DNA of 64,000 bases from Ptiloglossa arizonensis (GCF_051014685.1 NW_027478385.1:2852001-2916000); one strand, 5' to 3'. Shown: positions 25,806 to 39,272, counted from the stretch's first letter. The notes: a model not told the origin generated them from the sequence alone. Numbers and translations are program-made.

Positions 25806-27676
25806 TGCGAAAATTTTGATGGTTTCTCAACCATTCCTTAACTTCAAACTCCCATATCTCGCGAACGGAATGACGCACTCGAGAACTTCCTGTTGCATCT
25901 GAAAGTGGAAACTCGCCAGATTACAAAGGTATGTGCATTTTTCCCCTAGGCCTTTGTAGTTATTGGTTTCGAGTATCAGTCTGGCGAAAATTTTGATGGT
26001 TTCTCAAGCATTCCTTAATTTCAAACTCCCATATCTCACGAACGGATTGAAGAACTCGAGAAATTCCTGTTGCATCTGAAAGCAGAAACTCGCCCGGTTA
26101 CAACGGTATGTGTGTTTTTCCCCTAGGCCTTTGTAGTTATTGGTTTCGAGTATCAGACTTGCGAAAATTTTGATGGTTTCTCAACCATTCCTTAACTTCA
26201 AACTCCCATATCTCGCGAAGGGGATGACGACCTCGAGGAATTCCTGTTGCATCTGAAACTGGAAACTCGCCCGATTACAAAGATATGTGTGTTTTTCCCC
26301 TAGGCCTTTGTAGTTATTGGTTTCGAGTATCAGACTTGCGAAAATTTTGAGGGTTTCTCAACCATTCCTTAACTTCAAACTCCCATATCTCGCGAACGGA
26401 TTGACAAACTCGAGAAATTCCTGTTGCATCTGAAAGTGGAAACTCGCCCGATTACAAAGGTATGTGCATTTTTCCCCTAGGCCTTTGTAGTTATTGGTTT
26501 CGAGTATCAGACTTGCGAAAATTTTGATGGTTTCTCAACTATTCCTTAAATTCAAACTCCCATATCTCGCGAACGGATTGACGAACTCGAGCAATTCCTG
26601 TTGCATCTGAAAGTAGAAACTCGCCCGATTACAATGGTGTGTGTACTTTTCCCCTAGGCTTTTGTAGTTATTGGTTTCGAATATCAGAATTGCGAAAATT
26701 TTGATGGTTTCTCAACCATTCCTTAACTTCAAACTCCCATATCTCGCGAACGGAATGACGCACTCGAGAAATTCCTGTTGCATCTGAAAGTGGAAACTCG
26801 CCAGATTACAAAGGTATGTGCATTTTTCCCCTAGGCCTTTGTAGTTATTGGTTTCGAGTATCAGTCTGGCGAAAATTTTGATGGTTTCTCAAGCATTCCT
26901 TAATTTCAAACTCCCATATCTCACGAACGGATTGAAGAACTCGAGAAATTCCTGTTGCATCTGAAAGCAGAAACTCGCCCGGTTACAACGGTATGTGTGT
27001 TTTTCCCCTAGGCCTTTGTAGTTATTGGTTTCGAGTATCAGACTTGCGAAAATTTTGATGGTTTCTCAACCATTCCTTAACTTCAAACTCCCATATCTCG
27101 CGAAGGGGATGACGACCTCGAGGAATTCCTGTTGCATCTGAAACTGGAAACTCGCCCGATTACAAAGATATGTGTGTTTTTCCCCTAGGCCTTTGTAGTT
27201 ATTGGTTTCGAGTATCAGACTTGCGAAAATTTTGATGGTTCCTCAACCATTCCTTAACTTCAAACTCCCATATCTCGCGAACGGATTGACGAACTCGAGC
27301 AATTCCTGTTGCATCTGAAAGTAGAAACTCGCCCGATTACAATGGTGTGTGTACTTTTCCCCTAGGCCTTTGTAGTTATTGGTTTCGAGTATCAGACTTG
27401 CGAAAATTTTGATGGTTTCTCAAGCACTCCTTAACTTCAAACTCCCATATCTCGCGAACGGATTGACGAACTCGAGAAATTCCTGTTGCATCTGATAGTA
27501 GAAACATGCCCGATTACAATGGTGTGTGTACTTTTCCCCTTGGCCATTCCAGTTATTGGTTTCGAGTATCAGACTTGCGAAAATGTTGATGGTTTCTCAA
27601 CCATTCCTTAACTTCAAACTCCCATATCCCGCGAACGGATTGACGAACTCGAGAAATTCCTGTTGCATCTGAAAGT
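25632..27676 (+). repeat. Incomplete third copy of the 18-monomer unit
   Basis: This matches 23508-25552 at an offset of 2124 bp (12 monomers). It therefore begins about five monomers into the unit, and copies 2 and 3 overlap in phase. At about 27677 it is interrupted by one monomer of another class ('gtagagactcgcccgattag'). The unit's next part, marked by the rare TGTAGATATTGG, then resumes near 27901. Confidence 0.87.
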
Positions 27677-28506
27677 AGAGACTCGCCCGATTAGAATGGT
27701 GTGTGTACTTTTCCCCAAGGCCATTCCAGTTATTCGTTTCTAGCATCAGAATTGCGAAAATTTCGATGGTTTCTCAACCATTCCTTAAATTCAAACTCCC
27801 ATATCTCGTGAACGGATTGACGAACTCGAGAAATTCCTGTTGCATCTGAAAGTGGAAACTCGCCCGATTACAAAGGTATGTGTATTTTTCCCCTAGGCCT
27901 TTGTAGATATTGGTTTCGAGTATCAGACCAGCGAAAATTTTGATGGTTTCTCAAGCATTCCTTAACTTCAAACGCCCATATCTCGCGAACGGATTTACGA
28001 AATCGAGAAATTCCTGTTGCAACTGAAAGTAGAAGCTCGCCCGATTACAACAGTATGTGTATTTTTCCCCTAGGCCATTGTAGTTATTGGTTTCGAGTAT
28101 CAGACTTGCGAAAATTTTGATGGTTTCTCAACCATTCCTTAACTTCAAACTCCCATATCTCGCGAAGGGGATGACGAACTCGAGGAATTCCTGTTGCATC
28201 TGAAACTGGAAACTCGCCCGGTTACAAAGATATGTGTGTTTTTCCCCTAGGCCTTTGTAGTTATTGGTTTCGAGTATCAGACTTGCGAAAATTTTGAGGG
28301 TTTCTCAACCATTCCTTAACTTCAAACTCCCATATCTCGCGAACGGATTGACAACCTCGAGAAATTCCTGTTGCATCTGAAAGTGGAAACTCGCACGATT
28401 ACAAAGGTATGTGCATTTTTCCCCTAGGCCTTTGTAGTTATTGGTTTCGAGTATCAGACTTGCGAAAATTTTGATGGTTCCTCAACTATTCCTTAAATTC
28501 AAACTC

Positions 28507-30474
28507 CCATATCTCGCGAACGGATTGACGAACTCGAGCAATTCTTGTTGCATCTGAAAGTAGAAACTCGCCCGATTACAATGGTGTGTGTACTTTTCCC
28601 CTAGGCCTTTGTAGTTATTGGTTTCGAGTATCAGACTTGCGAAAATTTTGATGGTTTCTCAAGCACTCCTTAACTGCAAACTCCCATATCTCGCGAACGG
28701 ATTGACGAACTCGAGAAATTTCTGTTGCATCTGATCGTAGAAACATGCCCGATTACAATGGTGTGTGTACTTTTCCCCTCGGCCATTCCAGTTATTGGTT
28801 TCGAGTATCAGACTTGCGAAAATGTTGATGGTTTCTCAACCATTCCTTAACTTCAAACTCCCATATCCCGCGAACGGATTCACGGACCCGAGAAATTCCT
28901 GTTGCATCTGAAAGTAGAGACTCGCCCGATTAGAATGGTGTGTGTACTTTTCCCCTAGGCCATTCCAGTTATTCGTTTCTAGCATCAGAATTGCGAAAAT
29001 TTCGATTGTTTCTCAACCATTCCTTAACTTCAAACTCCCATATCTCGTGAACGGATTGACGAACTCGAGAAATTCCTGTTGCATCTGAAAGTGAAAACTC
29101 GCCAGATTACAAAGGTATGTGTATTTTTCCCCTAGGCCTTTGTAGTTATTGGTTTCGAGTATCAGACTTGCGAAAATTTTGATGGTTCCTCAACCATTCC
29201 TTAACTTCAAACTCCCATATCTCGCGAACGGATTGACGAACTCGAGCAATTCCTGTTGCATCTGAAAGTAGAAACTCGCCCGATTGCAATGGTGTTTGTA
29301 CTTTTCCCCTAGGCCTCTGTAGTTATTGGTTTCGTGTATCAGACCAGCGAAAATTTTGATGGTTTCTCAAGCATTCCTTAACTTCAAACGCCCATATCTC
29401 GCGAACGGATTGACGAACTCGAGCAATTCTTGTTGCATCTGAAAGTAGAAACTCGCCCGATTACAATGGTGTGTGTACTTTTCCCCTAGGCCTTTGTAGT
29501 TATTGGTTTCGAGTATCAGACTTGCGAAAATTTTGATGGTTTCTCAACCATTCCTTAACTTCAAACTCCCATATCTCGCGAACGGATTGACGAACTCGAG
29601 CAATTCTTGTTGCATCTGAAAGTAGAAACTCGCCCGATTACAATGGTGTGTGTACTTTTCCCCTAGGCCTTTGTAGTTATTGGTTTCGAGTATCAGACTT
29701 GCGAAAATTTTGATGGTTTCTCAAGCACTCCTTAACTGCAAACTCCCATATCTCGCGAACGGATTGACGAACTCGAGAAATTTCTGTTGCATCTGATCGT
29801 AGAAACATGCCCGATTACAATGGTGTGTGTACTTTTCCCCTCGGCCATTCCAGTTATTGGTTTCGAGTATCAGACTTGCGAAAATGTTGATGGTTTCTCA
29901 ACCATTCCTTAACTTCAAACTCCCATATCCCGCGAACGGATTCACGGACCCGAGAAATTCCTGTTGCATCTGAAAGTAGAGACTCGCCCGATTAGAATGG
30001 TGTGTGTACTTTTCCCCTAGGCCATTCCAGTTATTCGTTTCTAGCATCAGAATTGCGAAAATTTCGATTGTTTCTCAACCATTCCTTAACTTCAAACTCC
30101 CATATCTCGTGAACGGTTTGACGAACTCGAGAAATTCCTGTTGCATCTGAAAGTGAAAACTCGCCAGATTACAAAGGTATGTGTATTTTTCCCCTAGGCC
30201 TTTGTAGTTATTGGTTTCGAGTATCAGACTTGCGAAAATTTTGATGGTTCCTCAACCATTCCTTAACTTCAAACTCCCATATCTCGCGAACGGATTGACG
30301 AACTCGAGCAATTCCTGTTGCATCTGAAAGTAGAAACTCGCCCGATTGCAATGGTGTTTGTACTTTTCCCCTAGGCCTTTGTAGTTATTGGTTTCGTGTA
30401 TCAGACCAGCGAAAATTTTGATGGTTTCTCAAGCATTCCTTAACTTCAAACGCCCATATCTCGCGAACGGATTT
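28507..30474 (+). repeat. 6-monomer (1062 bp) duplication
   Basis: Bases 28507-29412 recur at 29569-30474. Markers found in both and seen nowhere else in the window are GAGCAATTCTTG, 'cttaactgcaaactccc', 'ctgatcgtagaaacatg', 'ggattcacggacccgag' and 'attgcaatggtgtttgtac'. One difference is GGCCTCTGTAG near 29311 versus GGCCTTTGTAG near 30373. Confidence 0.88.
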
Positions 30475-31381
30475 ACGAAATCGAGAAATTCCTGTTGCAA
30501 CTGAAAGTAGAAGCTCGCCCGATTACAACAGTATGTGTATTTTTCCCCTAGGCCATTGTAGTTATTGGTTTCGAGTATCAGACTTGCGAAAATTTTGATG
30601 GTTTCTCAACCATTCCTTAACTTCAAACTCCCATATCTCGCGAAGGGGATGACGAACTCGAGGAATTCCTGTTGCATCTGAAACTGGAAACTCGCCCGAT
30701 TACAAAGATATGTGTGTTTTTCCCCTAGGCCTTTGTAGTTATTGGTTTCGAGTATCAGACTTGCGAAAATTTTGAGGGTTTCTCAACCATTCCTTAACTT
30801 CAAACTCCCATATCTCGCGAACGGATTGACAAACTCGAGAAATTCCTGTTGCATCTGAAAGTGGAAACTCGCCGGATTACAAAGGTATGTGCATTTTTCC
30901 CCTAGGCCTTTGTAGTTATTGGTTTCGAGTATCAGACTTGCGAAAATTTTGATGGTTCCTCAACTATTCCTTAAATTCAAACTCCCATATCTCGCGAACG
31001 GATTGACGAACTCGAGCAATTCCTGTTGCATCTGAAAGTAGAAACTCGCCCGATTACAATGGTGTGTGTACTTTTCCCCTAGGCCTTTGTAGTTATTGGT
31101 TTCGAGTATCAGACCAGCGAAAATTTTGATGGTTTCTCAAGCATTCCTTAACTTCAAACGCCCATATCTCGCGAACGGATTGACGAACTCGAGAAATTCC
31201 TGTTGCATCTGAAAGTAGAAGCTCGCCCGATTACAACGGTATGTGTATTTTTCCCCTAGGCCATTGTAGTTATTGGTTTCGAGTATCAGACTTGCGAAAA
31301 TTTTGATGGTTTCTCAACCATTCCTTAACTTCAAACTCCCATACCTCGCGAACGGAATGACGCACTCGAGAAATTCCTGTT

Positions 31382-32707
31382 GCATCTGAAAGCAGAAACT
31401 CGCCCGATTACAATGGTGTGTGTACTTTTCCCCTAGGCCTTTGTAGTTATTGGTTTCGAGTATCAGACTTGCGAAAATTTTGAGGGTTTCTCAACCATTC
31501 CTTAACTTCAAACTCCCATATCTCGCGAACGGATTGACGAACTCGAGAAATTCCTGTGGCATCTGAAAGTGGAAACTCGCCCGATTACAATGGTATGTGT
31601 ATTTTTCCCCTAGGCCTTTGTAGTTATTGGTTTCGAGTATCAGACCAGCGAAAATTTTGATGGTTTCTCAAGCATTCCTTAACTTCAAACTTCCATACCT
31701 CGCGAACGGAATGACGCACTCGAGAAACTCCTGTTGCATCTGAACGTAGAGACTCGCCCGATTAGAATGGTGTGTGTACTTTTCCCCTAGGCCATTCCAG
31801 TTATTCGTTTCTAGCATCAGAATTGCGAAAATTTCGATGGCTTCTCAACCATTCCTTAACTTCAAACTCCCATATCTCGCGAACGGATTGACGAACTCGA
31901 GAAATTCGTGTTGCATCTGAAAGTAGAAACTCGCCCGATTACAATGGAGTGTGTACTTTTCCCCTAGGCCATTCCAGTTATTCGTTTCTAGCATCAGAAT
32001 TGCGAAAATTTCGATGGCTTCTCAACCATTCCTTAACTTCGAACTCCCATATCTCGTGAACGGATTGACGAACTCGAGAAATTCCTGTTGCTTCTGAAAG
32101 TGGAAACTCGCCCGATTACAAAGGTATGCGTATTTTTCCCTAGGCCTTTGTAGTTATTGGTTTCGAGTATCAGACTTGCGAAAATTTTGATGGTTTCTCA
32201 AGCATTCCTTAACTTCAAACTCCCATGTCGTGCGAACGGATTGACGAACTCGAGAAATTCCTGTTGCATCTGAAAGTAGAAACTCGCCCGATTAGAATGG
32301 TGTGTGTACTTTTCCCCTAGGCCATTCCAATTATACGTTTCTAGCATCAGAATTGCGAAAATTTTGATGGTTTCTCAACCATTCCTTAACTTCAAACTCC
32401 AATATCTCGCGAACGGAATGACGAACTCGAGAAATTCCTGTTGCATCTGAAAGTAGAGACTCGCCCGATTAGAATGGTGTGTGCACTTTTCCCCTAGGCC
32501 ATTCCAGTTATTCGTTTCTAGCATCAGAATTGCGAAAATTTCGATGGCTTCTCAACCATTCCTTAAATTCAAACTCCCATATCTCGCGAACGGATTTACG
32601 AAATCGAGAAATTCCTGTTGCATCTGAAAGTAGTAGCTCGCCCGATTACAACGGTATGTGCATTTTTCCCCTCTGCCGTTGTAGTTATTGGTTTCGAGTA
32701 TCAGACT
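31382..32707 (+). repeat. Distant relative of the 4 kb monomer run
   Basis: This is the partner of 3950-4745. CCTGTGGCAT at 31553, 'aacttccatacctcgcg' near 31685 and the block at 32392-32707 occur in the same order as near 4 kb, with three extra monomers between. It also marks where the array changes from the homogeneous centre to the 'attatacgtttctagc' monomers of 32-36 kb. Confidence 0.7.
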
Positions 32708-33389
32708 TGCGAAGATTTTGATGGTTTCTCAAGCATTCCTTAACTTCAAACTCCCATATCTCGCGAACGGAGTGACGAACTCGAGAAATTCCTGTTGCAT
32801 CTGAAAGTGGAGACTCGCCCGATTAGAATGGTGTGTGTACTTTTCCCCTAGGCCATTCCAATTATACGCTTCTAGCATCAGAATTGCGAAAATTTTGATG
32901 GTTTCTCAACAATTCCTTAACTTCAAACTCCCATATCTCGCGAACGGAATGACGAACTCGAGAAATTCCTGTTGCATCTGAAAGTGGAAACTCGCCCGAT
33001 TACAAAGATATGTGTGTTTTTCCGCTAGGCCATTCCAGTTATTCGTTTCTAGCATCAGAATTGCGAAAATTTCGATGGCTTCTCAACCATTCCTTAACTT
33101 CAAACTCCCATATCTCGTGAACGGATTGACGAACTCGAGAAATTCCTGTTGCTTCTGAAAGTGGAAGCTCGGCCGATTACAAAGGTATGCGTATTTTTCC
33201 CTAGGCCTTTGTAGTTATTGGTTTCGAGTATCAGACTTGCGAAAATTTTGATGGTTTCTCGAGCATTCCTTAACTTCAAACTCCCATGTCGTGCGAACGG
33301 ATTGACGAACTCGAGAAATTCCTGTTGCATCTGAAAGTAGAAACTCGCCCGATTAGAATGGTGTGTGTACTTTTCCCCTAGGCCATTCC

Positions 33390-33935
33390 AATTATACGTT
33401 TCTAGCATCAGAATTGCGAAAATTTTGATGGTTTCTCAACCATTCCTTAACTTCAAACTCCCATATCTCGCGAACGGAATGACGAACTCGAGAAATTCCT
33501 GTTGCATCTGAAAGTGGAAACTCGCCCGATTACAAAGATATGTGTGTTTTTCCGCTAGGCCATTGTAGTTATTGGTTTCGAGTATCAGACTTGCGAAAAT
33601 TTTGAGGGTTTCCCAACCATTCCTGAACTCCAAACTCCCATATCTCGCGAACGGATTTACGAAATCGAGAAATTCCTGTTGCATCTGAAAGTAGAAACTC
33701 GCCCGATGACAATGGTGTGTGTACTTTTCCCCTAGGCCATTCCAGTTATTCTTTTCTAGCATCAGAATTGCGAAAATGTTGATGGTTTCTCAAACATTCC
33801 TTAACTTCAAACGCCCATATCTCGCGAACGGATTGATGAACTCGAGAAATTCCTGTTGCATCTCAAAGCGGAAACTCGCCCGATTACAAAGGTATGTGCA
33901 TTTTTCCCCTAGGCCTTTGTAGTTATTGGTTTCGA
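33390..33935 (+). repeat. 11-monomer-shift duplication, copy A
   Basis: This matches 35337-35882 at an offset of 1947 bp (11 monomers). Shared markers are 'ccaattatacgtttctagc', the 'tttttccgctagg' linker, 'ttcccaaccattcctgaac' and 'ctcaaagcggaaactcg'. Confidence 0.82.
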
Positions 33936-34292
33936 GTATCAGACTTGCGAAAATTTTGATGGTTTCTCGAGCATTCCTGAAATCCAAACTCCCATATCTC
34001 GCGAACGGATTTACGAAATCGAGAAATTCCTGTTGCATCTGAAAGTAGAAACTCGCCCGATGACAATGGTGTGTGTACTTTTCCCCTAGGCCATTCCAGT
34101 TATTCTTTTCTAGCATCAGAATTGCGAAAATGTTGATGGTTTCTCAAACATTCCTTAACTTCAAACGCCCATATCTCGCGAACGGATTGATGAACTCGAG
34201 AAATTCCTGTTGCATCTCAAAGCGGAAACTCGCCCGATTACAAAGGTATGTGCATTTTTACCCTAGGCCTTTGTAGTTATTGGTTTCGAGTA
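33630..34292 (+). repeat. 2-monomer (354 bp) tandem duplication
   Basis: The dimer at about 33630-33983 is repeated at 33984-34292. Both carry 'gatgacaatggtgtg', 'ttattcttttctagc', 'gaaaatgttgatgg' and 'ggattgatgaactcgag'. Only one dimer is present at the homologous site near 35.7 kb, so this expansion came after, or was lost from, the larger duplication. Confidence 0.82.
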
Positions 34293-34672
34293 TTAGACTT
34301 GCGAAAATCTTGATGGTTTCTCAAGCATTCCTTAACTTCAAACTCCCATATCTCGCGAACGGATTGACGAACTCGAGAAATTCCTGTTGCATCTGAAAGT
34401 AGAGACTCGCCCGATTAGAATGGTGTGGGTACTTTTCCCCTAGGCCGTTCCAGTTATTCGTTTCTAGCATCAGAATTGCGAAAATTTCGATGGTTTCTCA
34501 ACCATTCCGTAACTTCAAACTCCCATATCTCGTGAACGGATTGACGAGCTCGAGAAATTCCTGTTGCATCTGAAAGTAGAAACTCGCCCGATTACAAAGA
34601 TATGTGTGTTTTTCCCCTAGGCCTTTGTAGTTATTGGTTTCGAGTATCAGACTTGCGAAAATTTTGATGGTT
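33990..34672 (+). repeat. 9-monomer-shift duplication, copy A
   Basis: This matches 35583-36265 at 1593 bp (9 monomers), including the 'cgagtattagacttgcg' and 'gaaaatcttgatgg' variants and GGTGTGGGTAC. The change from an 11- to a 9-monomer offset at this point equals the extra dimer in the left copy. Confidence 0.8.
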
Positions 34673-35285
34673 CCTCAACCATTCCTTAACTTCAAACTCC
34701 CATGTCTCGCGCACGGATTGACGAACTCGAGCAATTCCTGTTGCATCTGAAAGTAGAAACTCGCCCGATTACAATGGTGTGGGTACTCTTCCCCTAGGCC
34801 ATTCCAGTTGTTCGTTTCTAGCATCAGAATTGCGAAAATTTTGATGGTTTCTCAACCATTCCTTAACTTCAAACTCCCATATCTCGTGAACGGATTGACG
34901 AACTCGAGAAATTCCTGTTGCATCTGAAAATAGAGACTCGCCCGATTAGAATGGTGTGTGTACTTTTCCCCTAGGCCATTCCAGTTATTCGTTTCTAGCA
35001 TCAGAATTGCGAAAATTTCGATGGCTTCTCAACCCTTCCTTAACTTCAAACTCCCATATCTCGTGAACGGATTTACGAAATCGAGAAATTCCTGTTGCAT
35101 CTGAAAGTAGAAGCTCGCCCGATTACAACGGTATGTGTATTTTTCCCCTAGGCCTTTGTAGTTATTGGTTTCGAGTATCAGAATTGCGAAAATTTTGATG
35201 GTTTCTCAACCATTCCTTAACTTCAAACTCCCATATCTCGCGAACGGAATGACGAACTCGAGAAGTTCCTGTTGCATCTGAAAGT
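34560..35285 (+). repeat. 10-monomer-shift duplication, copy A
   Basis: This matches 36330-37055 at 1770 bp (10 monomers), through 'ctcgcgcacggattgacg', GTGTACTCTTCCCC or its GGGTACTCTT variant, 'ccagttgttcgtttctagc' and 'ttctcaacccttcc'. One additional monomer near 36265-36430 accounts for the step from 9 to 10. Confidence 0.78.
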
Positions 35286-36261
35286 AGAAACTCGCCCGAT
35301 TAGAATGGTGTGTGTACTTTTCCCCTAGGCCATTCCAATTATACGTTTCTAGCATCAGAATTGCGAAAATTTTGATGGTTTCTCAACCATTCCTTAACTT
35401 CAAACTCCCATATCTCGCGAACGGAATGACGAACTCGAGAAATTCCTGTTGCATCTGAAAGTGGAAACTCGCCCGATTACAAAGATATGTGTGTTTTTCC
35501 GCTAGGCCATTGTAGTTATTGGTTTCGAGTATCAGACTTGCGAAAATTTTGAGGGTTTCCCAACCATTCCTGAACTCCAAACTCCCATATCTCGCGAGCG
35601 GATTTACGAAATCGAGAAATTCCTGTTGCATCTGAAAGTAGAAACTCGCCCGATGACAATGGTGTGTGTACTTTTCCCCTAGGCCATTCCAGTTATTCTT
35701 TTCTAGCATCAGAATTGCGAAAATGTTGATGGTTTCTCAAACATTCCTTAACTTCAAACGCCCATATCTCGCGAACGGATTGATGAACTCGAGAAATTCC
35801 TGTTGCATCTCAAAGCGGAAACTCGACCGATTACAAAGGTATGTGCATTTTTCCCCTAGGCCTTTGTAGTTATTGGTTTCGAGTATTAGACTTGCGAAAA
35901 TCTTGATGGTTTCTCAAGCATTCCTTAACTTCAAACTCCCATATCTCGCGAACGGATTGACGAACTCGAGAAATTCCTGTTGCATCTGAAAGTAGAGACT
36001 CGCCCGATTAGAATGGTGTGGGTACTTTTCCCCTAGGCCGTTCCAGTTATTCGTTTCTAGCATCAGAATTGCGAAAATTTCGATGGTTTCTCAACCATTC
36101 CGTAACTTCAAACTCCCATATCTCGTGAACGGATTGACGAGCTCGAGAAATTCCTGTTGCATCTGAAAGTAGAAACTCGCCCGATTACAAAGATATGTGT
36201 GTTTTTCCCCTAGGCCTTTGTAGTTATTGGTTTCGAGTATCAGACTTGCGAAAATTTTGAT

Positions 36262-38028
36262 GGTTTCTCAACCATTCCTTAACTTCAAACTCCCATATCT
36301 CGTGAACGGATTGACGAGCTCGAGAAATTCCTGTTGCATCTGAAAGTAGAAACTCGCCCGATTACAATGATATGTGTGTTTTTCCCCTAGGCCTTTGTAG
36401 TTATTGGTTTCGAGTATCAGACTTGCGAAAATTTTGATGGTTCCTCAACCATTCCTTAACTTCAAACTCCCATATCTCGCGCACGGATTGACGAACTCGA
36501 GCAATTCCTGTTGCATCTGAAAGTAGAAACTCGCCCGATTACAATGGTGTGTGTACTCTTCCCCTAGGCCATTCCAGTTGTTCGTTTCTAGCATCAGAAT
36601 TGCGAAAATTTTGATGGTTTCTCAACCATTCCTTAACTTCAAACTCCCATATCTCGTGAACGGATTGACGAACTCGAGAAATTCCTGTTGCATCTGAAAA
36701 TAGAGACTCGCCCGATTAGAATGGTGTGTGTACTTTTCCCCTAGGCCATTCCAGTTATTCGTTTCTAGCATCAGAATTGCGAAAATTTCGATGGCTTCTC
36801 AACCCTTCCTTAACTTCAAACTCCCATATCTCGTGAACGGATTTGCGAAATCGAGAAATTCCTGTTGCATCTGAAAGCAGAAGCTCGCCCGATTACAACG
36901 GTATGTGTATTTTTCCCCTAGGCCTTTGTAGTTATTGGTTTCGAGTATCAGAATTGCGAAAATTTTGATGGTTTCTCAACCATTCCTTAACTTCAAACTC
37001 CCATATCTCGCGAACGGAATGACGAACTCGAGAAATTCCTGTTGCATCTGAAAGTGGAAACTCGCCCGATTACAAAGATATGTGTGTTTTTCCGCTAGGC
37101 CTTTGTAGTTATTGCTTTCGAGTATCAGACTTGCGAAAATTTTGAGGGTTTCCCAACCATTCCTTAACTCCAAACTCCCATATCTCGCGAACGGATTTAC
37201 GAAATCGAGAAATTCCTGTTGCATCTGAAAGTAGAAACTCGCCCGATGACAATGGTGTGTGTGTTCTTTTCCCCTAGGCCATTCCAGTTATTCGTTTCTA
37301 GCATCAGAATTGCGAAAATGTTGATGGTTTCTCAAACATTCCTTAACTTCAAACGCCCATATCTCGCGAACGGATTGACGAACTCGAGAAATTCCTGTTG
37401 CATCTCAAAGTGGAAACTCGCCCGATTACAAAGGTATGTGCATTTTTCCCCTAGGCCTTTGTAGTTATTGGTTTCGAGTATTAGACTTGCGAAAACCTTG
37501 ATGGTTTCTCAAGCATTCCTTAAATTCAAACTCCCATATCTCGCGAACGGATTGACGAACTCGAGAAATTCCTGTTGCCTCTGAATGTAGAGACTCGCCC
37601 GATTAGAATGGTGTGGGTACTTTTCCCCTAGGCCGTTCCAGTTATTCGTTTCTAGCATCAGAATTGCGAAAATTTCGATGGTTTCTCAACCATTCCTTAA
37701 CTTCAAACTCCCATATCTCGTGAACGGATTGACGAGCTCGAGAAATTCCTGTTGCATCTGAAAGTAGAAACTCGCCCGATTACAAAGATATGTGTGTTTT
37801 TCCCCTGGGCCTTTGTAGTTATCGGTTTCGAGTATCAGACTTGCGAAAATTTTGATGGTTCCTCAACCATTCCTTAACTTCAAACTCCCATATCTCGCGC
37901 ACGAATTGACGAACTCGAGCAATTCCTGTTGCATCTGAAAGTAGAAACTCGCTCGATTACAATGGTGTGTGTACTCTTCCCCTAGGCCATTCCAGTTGTT
38001 CGTTTCTAGCATCAGAATTGCGAAAATT
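36262..38028 (+). repeat. 17-monomer-shift duplication, copy A (about 1.77 kb)
   Basis: This matches 39274-41040 at 3012 bp (17 monomers plus 3 nt). Shared features are TTATTGCTTTCGAG, 'gatgacaatggtgtgtgtg' with a two-base-longer GT tract, 'gaaaaccttgatgg' and 'ctcgcgcacgaattgacg'. It is an older relative of the first ten or so monomers of the 39.9-48.1 kb unit. Confidence 0.83.
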
Positions 38029-38194
38029 TTGATGGTTTCTCAACCATTCCTTAACTTCAAATTCCCATATCTCGTGAACGGATTGACGAACTCGAGAAAT
38101 TCCTGTTGCATCTGAAAGTAGAAACTCGCCCGATTACAAAGATATGTGTATTTTTCCGCTAGGCCTTTGTAGTTATTGGTTTCGAGTATCAGAC

Positions 38195-39272
38195 TTGCGA
38201 AAATTTTGAGGGTTTCCCAACCATTCCTTAACTCCAAACTCCCATATCTCGCGAACGGATTTACGAAATCGAGAAATTCCTGTTGCATCTGAATGTAGAA
38301 ACTCGCCCGATTACAAAGATATGTGTGTGTTTTCCCCTAGGCCTTTGTGGTTATTGGTTTCGAGTATCAGACTTTCGAAAATTTGGATGGTTTCTCAAGC
38401 ATTCCTTAACTTCAAACTCCCATATCTCGCGAACGCATTGACGAACTCGCGAAATTCCTGTTGCATCTGAAAATAGAGACTCGCCCGATTAGAGTGGTGT
38501 GTGTTCTTTTCCCCTAGGCCATTCCAGTTATTCGTTTCTAGCATCAGAATTGCGAAAATTTCGATGGCTTCTCAACCCTTCCTTAACTTCAAACTCCCAT
38601 ATCTCTTGAACGGATTTACGAAATCGAGAAATTCCTGTTGCATCTGAAAGTAGAAGCTCGCCCGATTACAACGGTATGTGTATTTTTCCCCTAGGCCTTT
38701 GTAGTTATTGGTTTCGAGTATCAGAATTGCGAAAATTTTGAGGGTTTCCCAACCATTCCTTAACTCCAAACTCCCATATCTCGCGAACGGATTTACGAAA
38801 TCGAGAAATTCCTGTTGCATCTGAATGTAGAAACTCGCCCGATTACAAAGATATGTGTGTTTTTCCCCTAGGCCTTTGTGGTTATTGGTTTCGAGTATCA
38901 GACTTTCGAAAATTTTGATGGTTTCTCAAGCATTCCTTAACTTCAAACTCCCATATCTCGCGAACGCATTGACGAACTCGCGAAATTCCTGTTGCATCTG
39001 AAAATAGAGACTCGCCCGATTAGAATGGTGTGTGTTCTTTTCCCCTAGGCCATTCCAGTTATTCGTTTCTAGCATCAGAATTGCGAAAATTTCGATGGCT
39101 TCTCAACCCTTCCTTAACTTCAAACTCCCATATCTCTTGAACGGATTTACGAAATCGAGAAATTCCTGTTGCATCTGAAAGTAGAAGCTCGCCCGATTAC
39201 AACGGTATGTGTATTTTTCCCCTAGGCCTTTGTAGTTATTGGTTTCGAGTATCAGAATTGCGAAAATTTTGA
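38195..39272 (+). repeat. 3-monomer (532 bp) tandem duplication
   Basis: Bases 38195-38740 recur at 38727-39272. Both share 'ctgaatgtagaaactcg', 'cctttgtggttattgg', 'gactttcgaaaat', 'cgaacgcattgacg' and 'gaactcgcgaaattcc', the last of which destroys the CTCGAG site. The first copy has ATGTGTGTGTTTTCCCC and AATTTGGATGG. The second has the more usual forms. Confidence 0.84.
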
